A DNA stretch of 20,788 nt from a virus. The stretch spans positions 1 to 20,788 of IMG/VR virus record IMGVR_UViG_3300034101_003439; one strand, written 5' to 3'. Shown here piece by piece: positions 14,022 to 20,788 of this stretch; position 1 is the stretch's first letter, and every line of letters starts with the position of its first letter. Below the pieces are notes generated by a model. It saw only the letters and a list, made by a program, of their open reading frames with translations, searched no databases and was not told the origin of the DNA. Made by a program: the position numbers and the translations under genes.

Positions 14022-14037
14022 ATGCATTTCTTATTTT

Positions 14038-17000
14038 TTAAATTAAGTTTTGTGATTTTAAACTTTTAATTATATTACCAGCCTCATCTTTTAATTTTGT
14101 ATTTATATTATCAGGGATTAATATTCCTGTAGAAGTTTGGCCTGGTTTTTTATTAGCTATTAATACTATATTTGTTTCATCTGGTATTTTAGATAGAAAT
14201 ATAAAATTTTGTATTTTACCTATTGTAGAGCCTGATGGTGAGTTTACACATGCTTGATTTGGGATATCTGTTCCCATTACTTCAAAAACTAATCTATTAT
14301 CATAAGATCCAGTTCCGTTAGAACCACTTCCAATAGGTGTACCTTGTGGAGGATATATATTAACTATTTCTCTTTCAAAATCAGATGCAAATGGAAATTT
14401 ACCACTATCATGATTAAAAAATCTGATTAGATCTCCTTTTTTAGGTATAAAATATTCAGTTATATCTTGAAATCCTCCTAAAATTGGATCTATTAGAGAT
14501 GCTGTTGGAAGAATTTGAATAAAATTATTATCTGTTAAATCATTATTATAATATAAAGTAGATAAATCATAAGAAGCAGTTAAATATGTAAATAGACTAC
14601 CACTAATCACACTATTACCTCTTTCAAAATAATAATTATTATTACTCCCACTGCTAAATCCATTATCAAAAGATCCTGTTTGATAAATATATTGTGGTGG
14701 ATCAGTATATATAAAAGGATTTCCATTTGGTGGTAAAATATAATTAAAAGTAGGAGCTGTTGTAAATTTAATTTGACCACTTGTAGTAGTTTTAGTAATA
14801 TTAATACTACTAATAATAGAACTTAAGGAGCCTGATAGGTTTACTAATTCTAATGAGGCATTACTAGGAGCATTTGAGGGTGATATTAAATAACCATCTA
14901 TAGGGAAAGTTACAATTAACTCAAATCCATCATTTTCTTCTATAATATAATTACCAGCATTTTGACTAAAAGTAGAAGGAGAAGATGGATTAAATTGATT
15001 TGTGTTAATTGTAGGTATTGCAAATGAGGCTGTTGTACCTGTAGATTTTAAATCAAAAGATGAAGGACCATCAAAAAATAAAACTGTTAAATCTTGTCTT
15101 TGACCATTTCCTATAATAGTATTCATTAAGGAATTTCTATTAGGATGTAGATAAAAGAAACCATTAACTCCCACTGGTAAGTTGACAGATCTTATATTAT
15201 TATTCCAATTTACATTATTAATAGGTGAAATTTGCCCATCATTATATTCATAAGATCCTAAATTAATACCCGACCAAGTTACTAATCCTACTTGAGAACC
15301 TGCTATAGGTTGACTAAATAAAGTACTTAATAAAGGAGCAGGTGATACTTTAATAGTAAGTTGAATAGTACCTGTTACCCTTTGTCTTATTTCTCCTTCA
15401 TATAATGTAGTTCTTTGAACATTAGGGAATTTAATTCTAGAATTAATCACAACACTTAATGTGTTAGAATTTAAATTTAAAGCTGTAACAGTAGGAGCAG
15501 TTGAAAATTGGGGTGTACCTATATCTAATAGTCCTGAGGTGGATTGTGTTACAGGAGTTGTACTAGTATTTAAAATAGGTACTTCATTTTCAAAATTTAA
15601 TTGTAATTGAGGAGGAAAAGCAGCAACATTTGTTGAAAAATTTTGTAATATTGGTTCATATCTAAATCCACCCGCATAAATTGGTTTTAACCCATTTAAG
15701 GATTTTTGTTTGGAAGGTTGATTAATATTATCTAAAGCTATATTAGCACTTGTTCTATTAAATAAATTTTGAACATCAAATAAACTTTTATTAGCTTCAG
15801 TTAATTCAACAATATTAGAAGCACTATTAATTAAATATTTAATATTAGCGTTTACTCTTCCAGGGAATGTTACTGATTGAGAAGTGATTTCTTTAAAATA
15901 AGCAAATTCAACAGCATTATAATTTATTACAGGATCACTACCATAAGAAGTATCTCCAAAAGTATAAATATTATATGTAAATCCTGTTAGTTTACTACCC
16001 AAATATCTAGGAATAATATGTCTAGCTAAAGTATAATTACTATCTTGTACAGGAGCATCTAAAAATTGATAAGCATTAGTATTTAAATTTAAAAATAAAC
16101 TTGAAGTTAAATAATTAAAATTAACAGGAATTATAGGTGTATAAGTATAATCTACATCAAGATATTTAGTAGAAGTTCTAGCAGTTGAAACATTATTTAG
16201 AATAGGATTTAAGGGTAATCTATAAAAGTTTTGATTAATAGCTTGGGAAGTAGATATAGGAATACGATTTAATTCATATACTATATTATCTAATGATTGA
16301 GAATGAGCTATTATTGTAGTACCTCCTAATTCACCTGTAAATAATTCTCTACTATCATTATTGTATTTAAATACACTTCCTGATATATAAGAAGTAGAAG
16401 ATGTATAAGAAGTATTATAGATTTCATCAAGTCCATTAGAACCAGTTATAAATGCTGTTTCTATTGAACCACTATGATCTACAAAAGATAGTACAGGTTC
16501 ATGTCTAGCTATTTTATTTCTTTCTAAAATAGTAGTATTAATAACTAATCCTGTTGATAAATTAGCTTTAGCAGGAACAAAATCCTTTATCATTTTGAAT
16601 AAAGAATTATCAAAATAAGATAAAAGTTTTATTAAATCAAAAATATTTTCTTTTTTAGAATACTTTTTAAAATAAAAATTTCTTAAATCTGTTAAAGCAG
16701 GATAAGAACCTGATGATGCTAATCTAGGATCTCCAATATACTCATCAATATTAAATGAACCTAATTGGTCTATAATATCAGCATTAATTGAATCCTGTGG
16801 TGAAATAGCTACCTCTACTATATTTAAATCATTAGTGTAAGGATATATTTCAGGTTTCTGTATTGAAATATAAGGTGTTAATACATCTCCAGGTACTAAA
16901 TTAGGAGTTGCTACTCTTATTTTTTCATCTATTTCAGTAAAACTTCCAATATTAGGAGTATTAATTAAATAATCTTCATAGTTAATACTATAAGAAGAAT

Positions 17001-19566
17001 AAACATTATAATCTGAAAATGCTACTCCTGTCCAGAATGAAGCAGTATTTGAAGGATGTACTGAAGTTGGAGCTGTATTATTTATATCTAATTCTGATCC
17101 TAGAGGAGCTCTGAATATTAGATTAGGATATGAACCACTTACACTATCAAATACAATAGATTGTGGATTTAAAATATGATCTTTAAAATTATTAATAGGG
17201 ATAGAACCTACCCAATACCTAAATTCTTGAATTGAACCTGTAAACGGATACACGTAATTCGCTCCACCAGGAAATAATTGATTATCTAACCAAGAATTAA
17301 TAAAATTACTATTAAATACTCCATCTCTATATATAGAACAAGACTCTAAATATTGTATTCCATTAGAATCTTTATTACCAATAGTTAAAGTATAAGTTTG
17401 AGGAGTATTAAAGTATAATATATTGTTTCTATCTATACTACCTGTTTCTCTAGTTAAATTTAAAGTCCACCAATCGTCATTATATAATGGAAGAGTTATA
17501 GGGGTTGAATAAAAAGGATTACCACTATCACTTAAACCAAAATCAATATTAGCATAAGATTCAGATATGTAAGTAACTCTAATAATTTGATTCTGACCAG
17601 AGGATTCTAATATAGATTGTGTAGGTAATATATTATCACTATCTAATTTAAATCTAAATTCTAAAGTATCAGGATAAATATCATTTGAACCTGAATCTAA
17701 ATATTGTTTATAAGACGGGCCTCCTGTAATTATGATATAATTTGATGGAGCAGTAGTATCTAAAGAGGATGCATAGTTAAATTTAGGAGTAATTTGTTCA
17801 ATAACTTCTAAATCTTTTCTATTACCACCGTATTCTCTAATTTTTAATATTGTATCAGTAATACCAAAACAATTGATTAAAGCGCGTAACCCTCTTCTTG
17901 TACCCTTAGTCTTGAGTAAGTAAGGTAAGTTGTGATACAATCTTTTATATGTTTCTTTTACGATATCATTATCAGGGATAGTATATTGAGAGGCAGTCAC
18001 ATAATTATTTATCATGTAAGAACCTGTAGAAGGTAAAGTAGCAGCATTAGAATCAATTCCTAATAAAGCTAAATATAAATCTTCTTGATTTCTTGAATTA
18101 GTATAAAGTTTAATACCAAAATTTCTTAAAGTATCAGCTACTAAATCTTTAGAAATACCATAATCAATTCTATTATCTGCAACTTGTAAGTCAGTAATAT
18201 CTTTTATATAAGTCCAAATATAGTCATAATGTTGACCTAACATAGAAGTAAATAATTCTAAATTAGCATTTTGAGAATCAGCTTTTATATATTCAGGTAG
18301 ATTATTCCAAATATAATCTTTATTATTAATATCATAATTATCTGCATCTAAAACTTGTCCTCCATAATATTGTGAAGTATAATCAACTGAGCCAAACCAA
18401 TTTAAAGCTACAGATGTAGTAACAGCTGAATTTATGTAAGGTTTAGTTGAATTACTTTTAGGCCATGAACTACTTCCAGATTCGTAATATAAAAAATATT
18501 CATATCCATCAAATTTTTGGATAAGAGTATCTAATTGATTTTGTAAATTAAGTACACTAGCTGATGTATAAGTTATGCTAGAAGAAGCATTTAAATTATT
18601 TATAGCATTAATATCAGATTGAAGAGATTGTATTTGAGTTAATTTATATTTAAAATTCTCAAGTCTTTCTCTTGCAGATGAAAAATGCACAAAATTAGAA
18701 AAATCTGTATAATCAACTGTTATTTCAATACTTTTTTCTTCTAACCAAGATTGTAATTGTTGATAAGAAGAAGAAATACTTGAATTTAATAAAGTAGATA
18801 AATTCAAATAAGGTGTAGTTAAATTAGTTTTTTCAGCTAATTCAATGTTAATATTTGGGCCTCTTAAAGATAAAGTATCAAGTGTTGCTTCTGCTAAGAA
18901 AGTTGTATCAACTTGAAAAGCATATGGTTCAGAAATACTCTCTACAATCCAAAATGTATCTTTTAATTTAATATTAGATGGTAAAGGCTCATATAATTTA
19001 ATATATAAATTAGCGTAAGCTTCATTTGAATTATCAAAAGCAACATTAACTCCTATATAAGTTTTATTATCACCAAAATTTAAAATAAAATCTGAATAAT
19101 AAGCTTTGGAATTTCTTTCAGCTATAAAAGTTAAATAAGATTGTCCTAAATCAGTATATGATATATTATTATTAGAAATTTTAATTTCTGTTCTATCTGA
19201 TGATATATCTGATATAAAGAACTTATTAGCTTCAGAACTTGAAAATAAAGGTCTATAAAAGTTATAAGTTATATCATATTGACCTTGATTAATACCAAAT
19301 GATTCTAAATCAGCTTTAGGGTCTAATTCAATTTGATTATATAAAGAAGTTCCTTGAACTGTTTGTCTTGTAGTATAATTTCTAAAATCATAAACAGAAT
19401 TTAGTATATCACCATTAGGAGATATAACGTGCACTTCTACTTTATCATTAGGTAAACCAAATTCATTACTAATATTCAAAGAATTTAGTAATGATTCATC
19501 ATTTATTTTATAATCTTGATTTATGAATTGATTTGAATCAAGTTGTGATACGTTTGTAATTTCCAT
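14038..19566 (-). CDS. Giant tail/baseplate protein with adaptor-like region and LamG-like domain
   Basis: A 1,842-residue protein, the largest here. Residues 1-240 form a beta-rich start. Residues about 290-352 form a likely coiled coil (L-E-N-F-K-Y-K-L-T-Q-I-Q-S-L). Residues about 420-585 resemble the P2 gpI-type tail region in phages: Y-D-Y-I-W-T-Y-I-K-D-I-T-D-L at 447-460, and Y-K-R-L-Y-H-N-L-P-Y-L-L-K-T-K-G-T-R-R-G-L-R-A-L in two pieces at 540-563. Residues about 600-800 look like a LamG/concanavalin-type beta-sandwich (F-R-F-K-L-D, W-W-T-L-N-L-T-R, Y-R-D-G-V, F-R-Y-W). A second helical motif (L-L-S-Y-F-D-N-S-L-F-K-M-I-K-D-F-V-P) lies near the middle, followed by repeated Ser/Thr/Asn-rich domains. 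The C-terminus carries G-D-L-I-R-F-F-N. It probably links the baseplate to peripheral fibres and may bind glycans. The start shares one base with the upstream stop (TAATG). Confidence 0.8.
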   Translation of the reverse strand: MEITNVSQLDSNQFINQDYKINDESLLNSLNISNEFGLPNDKVEVHVISPNGDILNSVYDFRNYTTRQTVQGTSLYNQIELDPKADLESFGINQGQYDITYNFYRPLFSSSEANKFFISDISSDRTEIKISNNNISYTDLGQSYLTFIAERNSKAYYSDFILNFGDNKTYIGVNVAFDNSNEAYANLYIKLYEPLPSNIKLKDTFWIVESISEPYAFQVDTTFLAEATLDTLSLRGPNINIELAEKTNLTTPYLNLSTLLNSSISSSYQQLQSWLEEKSIEITVDYTDFSNFVHFSSARERLENFKYKLTQIQSLQSDINAINNLNASSSITYTSASVLNLQNQLDTLIQKFDGYEYFLYYESGSSSWPKSNSTKPYINSAVTTSVALNWFGSVDYTSQYYGGQVLDADNYDINNKDYIWNNLPEYIKADSQNANLELFTSMLGQHYDYIWTYIKDITDLQVADNRIDYGISKDLVADTLRNFGIKLYTNSRNQEDLYLALLGIDSNAATLPSTGSYMINNYVTASQYTIPDNDIVKETYKRLYHNLPYLLKTKGTRRGLRALINCFGITDTILKIREYGGNRKDLEVIEQITPKFNYASSLDTTAPSNYIIITGGPSYKQYLDSGSNDIYPDTLEFRFKLDSDNILPTQSILESSGQNQIIRVTYISESYANIDFGLSDSGNPFYSTPITLPLYNDDWWTLNLTRETGSIDRNNILYFNTPQTYTLTIGNKDSNGIQYLESCSIYRDGVFNSNFINSWLDNQLFPGGANYVYPFTGSIQEFRYWVGSIPINNFKDHILNPQSIVFDSVSGSYPNLIFRAPLGSELDINNTAPTSVHPSNTASFWTGVAFSDYNVYSSYSINYEDYLINTPNIGSFTEIDEKIRVATPNLVPGDVLTPYISIQKPEIYPYTNDLNIVEVAISPQDSINADIIDQLGSFNIDEYIGDPRLASSGSYPALTDLRNFYFKKYSKKENIFDLIKLLSYFDNSLFKMIKDFVPAKANLSTGLVINTTILERNKIARHEPVLSFVDHSGSIETAFITGSNGLDEIYNTSYTSSTSYISGSVFKYNNDSRELFTGELGGTTIIAHSQSLDNIVYELNRIPISTSQAINQNFYRLPLNPILNNVSTARTSTKYLDVDYTYTPIIPVNFNYLTSSLFLNLNTNAYQFLDAPVQDSNYTLARHIIPRYLGSKLTGFTYNIYTFGDTSYGSDPVINYNAVEFAYFKEITSQSVTFPGRVNANIKYLINSASNIVELTEANKSLFDVQNLFNRTSANIALDNINQPSKQKSLNGLKPIYAGGFRYEPILQNFSTNVAAFPPQLQLNFENEVPILNTSTTPVTQSTSGLLDIGTPQFSTAPTVTALNLNSNTLSVVINSRIKFPNVQRTTLYEGEIRQRVTGTIQLTIKVSPAPLLSTLFSQPIAGSQVGLVTWSGINLGSYEYNDGQISPINNVNWNNNIRSVNLPVGVNGFFYLHPNRNSLMNTIIGNGQRQDLTVLFFDGPSSFDLKSTGTTASFAIPTINTNQFNPSSPSTFSQNAGNYIIEENDGFELIVTFPIDGYLISPSNAPSNASLELVNLSGSLSSIISSINITKTTTSGQIKFTTAPTFNYILPPNGNPFIYTDPPQYIYQTGSFDNGFSSGSNNNYYFERGNSVISGSLFTYLTASYDLSTLYYNNDLTDNNFIQILPTASLIDPILGGFQDITEYFIPKKGDLIRFFNHDSGKFPFASDFEREIVNIYPPQGTPIGSGSNGTGSYDNRLVFEVMGTDIPNQACVNSPSGSTIGKIQNFIFLSKIPDETNIVLIANKKPGQTSTGILIPDNINTKLKDEAGNIIKSLKSQNLI

Positions 19567-19907
19567 TATGCTGATGCTGTTAAATCATCTATTGTTTGTT
19601 GTAACGTTAAATTTTCAAGTCTAAGTTGGTTAATTTCATCTAATAGAGCATCTATTTCTCCTGAGTTTTGATTAACACCAACATATTCTGTACTTCTTTT
19701 TATTAATTCTAAATGTGAATTAAAATCTCCTTCAGTAGGTATTTCATAAAATAAATCATTATAATAATTAAAAAATTGATTTACAGTTACTGCTGATGAA
19801 GTTACTTCTGTTTGGGGTCTAATTAATTGTTTAAACTCAGTATCAATTACATTAGGATATGTAATTTTACCATAAACTGTTTTATTTAATTGAATTACTT
19901 CAGCCAT
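19566..19907 (-). CDS. Small phage protein with C-terminal coiled coil
   Basis: A 113-residue protein. Residues about 1-75 are mixed (T-V-Y-G-K-I-T-Y-P, F-F-N-Y-Y-N-D-L-F-Y-E-I-P), and residues about 84-110 form a leucine-heptad helix (I-D-A-L-L-D-E-I-N-Q-L-R-L-E-N-L), probably an oligomerisation segment. Both ends overlap neighbours by one base (TAATG at 19907 and at 19566), so it is translated as a unit with the genes on either side. A connector or chaperone-like helper for the giant tail protein is a guess from position; I do not recognise the family. Confidence 0.8.
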   Translation of the reverse strand: MAEVIQLNKTVYGKITYPNVIDTEFKQLIRPQTEVTSSAVTVNQFFNYYNDLFYEIPTEGDFNSHLELIKRSTEYVGVNQNSGEIDALLDEINQLRLENLTLQQTIDDLTASA

Positions 19908-20788
19908 TATCTAATTACTTTAAAATAATTTAATGGGTCTTCTATAATTATAGTATCACCATTTGAAAGTATAGTTTTTATTATAATTTGATAATATCTT
20001 TCAGGTTCTAAACCATTCATGTATATTTTAAAATAATTACCTGTATTATCACAACTTACTTTAGTAAAAGTAGTATCAAAATCAATTATTACTTCTTCAG
20101 TTTTAGCATCTTTTAATGCCCAATATGTTGATGATGGTAATGCTTTTGCATTTAAATATACAGAAGTAGTACCAAAAGACCTAGCAGGAAATTGATCTCT
20201 TGCTTTTAATCTAAAAGTATAAGTACTTCCTTCAGGAAATTCATTTTTTAAATTAGAAATTACTGAATTGAAATTTGAAGAAGTTATTTGAGTTAAACTA
20301 GTACTATATAAACTATCATTCCATTTTAATTCTATTTGTGGTGGATATATTGTATGAGTATCCATTGAGAAAAACTTAGTCCCAAATGATGATGTAGTAC
20401 TATTTTCTATACTACTACTTTGTTTTAATAAAATTCCATAATTAGAATTAGGATTACTATACCAGTAATTAACTAGAGTAGTAATATCCATATTAATATC
20501 TTTATCACTAGTATAAACAAAACTTTGAGAATAAGCAGTAGCATTATAATCACCACCAGGAGTAACCCATGGAGATACCCAAGTACATCCTGTAGTAGTA
20601 ATAGGAGTATCAGCGGCTTTACCTAATCCCATATCCCAAGCTGTAGTTATTCTATGTCCTAGAATAGTATAGTTTGCAGGTAAAAGGGCATTTGCTAAAA
20701 ATAATTTAATAGAAGCACTATAAGCACTTCCACTAATATTATTTGTAATTACATTTTGAAGATTAGTGTTAGAAAATTGAATTAGGGC
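19907..20788 (-). CDS. DNRLRE/CBM96-like virion protein, N-terminus beyond the window
   Basis: The reading frame is open from the right edge (20788) to TAA at 19907, giving 293 visible residues. The ATG at 20632 is an internal methionine: 52 codons upstream continue the same protein (for example N-A-L-L-P-A-N-Y-T-I-L-G-H-R) without a stop. Residues about 15-125 (visible numbering) fit the DNRLRE-type domain found in bacterial surface proteins and related to CBM96: a W-D-M-G-L-G-K segment, T-T-G-C-T-W, D-I-N-M-D-I-T-T-L-V-N-Y-W near 97-109, and N-Y-G-I-L-L-K near 116-122. A second beta domain follows, ending Y-F-K-V-I-R. A carbohydrate-binding tail or fibre component is inferred. It overlaps the next gene by one base. 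Confidence 0.8.
   Translation of the reverse strand, partial: ALIQFSNTNLQNVITNNISGSAYSASIKLFLANALLPANYTILGHRITTAWDMGLGKAADTPITTTGCTWVSPWVTPGGDYNATAYSQSFVYTSDKDINMDITTLVNYWYSNPNSNYGILLKQSSSIENSTTSSFGTKFFSMDTHTIYPPQIELKWNDSLYSTSLTQITSSNFNSVISNLKNEFPEGSTYTFRLKARDQFPARSFGTTSVYLNAKALPSSTYWALKDAKTEEVIIDFDTTFTKVSCDNTGNYFKIYMNGLEPERYYQIIIKTILSNGDTIIIEDPLNYFKVIR

Noticed and set aside
13991-14037. Rho-independent terminator after the giant tail gene
   Set aside because: The gap has only A/T-rich sequence and a short ATGCAT palindrome, with no GC stem and T tract.
20630-20632. ATG at 20632 as the true start of the rightmost gene
   Set aside because: The frame stays open for 52 codons to the window edge with protein-like sequence continuing the same domain.
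1-20788. tRNA genes, insertion sequences or CRISPR arrays
   Set aside because: No cloverleaf-like GC-rich stretch, transposase motif or regularly spaced repeats were found by reading; genes fill nearly all the sequence.

Overview
The window is a gene-dense, very AT-rich piece of a tailed bacteriophage genome. Every supported gene lies on the minus strand, so transcription runs from right to left. Genes are packed tightly: the largest intergenic gap is about 49 nt, and many junctions are 1-11 nt overlaps of the TAATG, ATGA or ATGTCTAA kind. Both window ends cut through a gene. The mix of a gp61-like primase, long myovirus-type baseplate or tail-periphery proteins and T4-like accessory proteins suggests a large, T4-like myovirus. 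Three weak lines point to a Bacteroidota host: SprB-like repeats in a structural protein, A/T-rich start regions almost without Shine-Dalgarno motifs, and low GC. Host and phage group are inferences.

Layout in transcription order, right to left. (1) 20788-8878 is a virion module: a partial DNRLRE/CBM96-like protein, a short coiled-coil protein, a 1,842-residue protein combining a tail-adaptor-like region with a LamG-like lectin fold, a 219-residue conserved structural protein, a 350-residue protein, a 1,026-residue protein with SprB-like repeats, and a 101-residue protein that is a stand-alone copy of the 350-residue protein's C-terminal module. (2) 8863-7735 holds two neighbouring GIY-YIG-type genes: a small divergent one with an internal 13-residue tandem repeat, and a typical free-standing homing endonuclease with NUMOD motifs. 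(3) 7704-5843 is a DNA-metabolism block: an overlooked 50-residue gene, a zinc-ribbon/TOPRIM primase, and a PD-(D/E)XK nuclease. (4) 5813-1 is an accessory or internal-protein block: an ADP-ribosyltransferase-like plus zinc-metalloprotease fusion, a 5'(3')-deoxyribonucleotidase, a zinc-ribbon protein, helical and charged proteins, an overlooked basic 35-residue gene, and small Cys/Lys-rich proteins.

The most interesting reading is that many block-4 proteins begin with a short amphipathic helix ending in a [LI]-x-E motif. That resembles the capsid-targeting sequence and prohead-protease site of T4 internal proteins such as Alt and IPI-III. If so, this is a cassette of proteins packaged in the head, including enzymes, for delivery into the host. 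A second signal is that the four longest-spaced gene starts with a shared element (ahead of 3657, 5813, 8361 and 13990) all carry the same A/T 8-mer (TATTTATA read in the direction of transcription), a candidate phage promoter. No tRNA, CRISPR array, insertion sequence or convincing hairpin terminator was seen, and there is no gene-free stretch over 300 bases.
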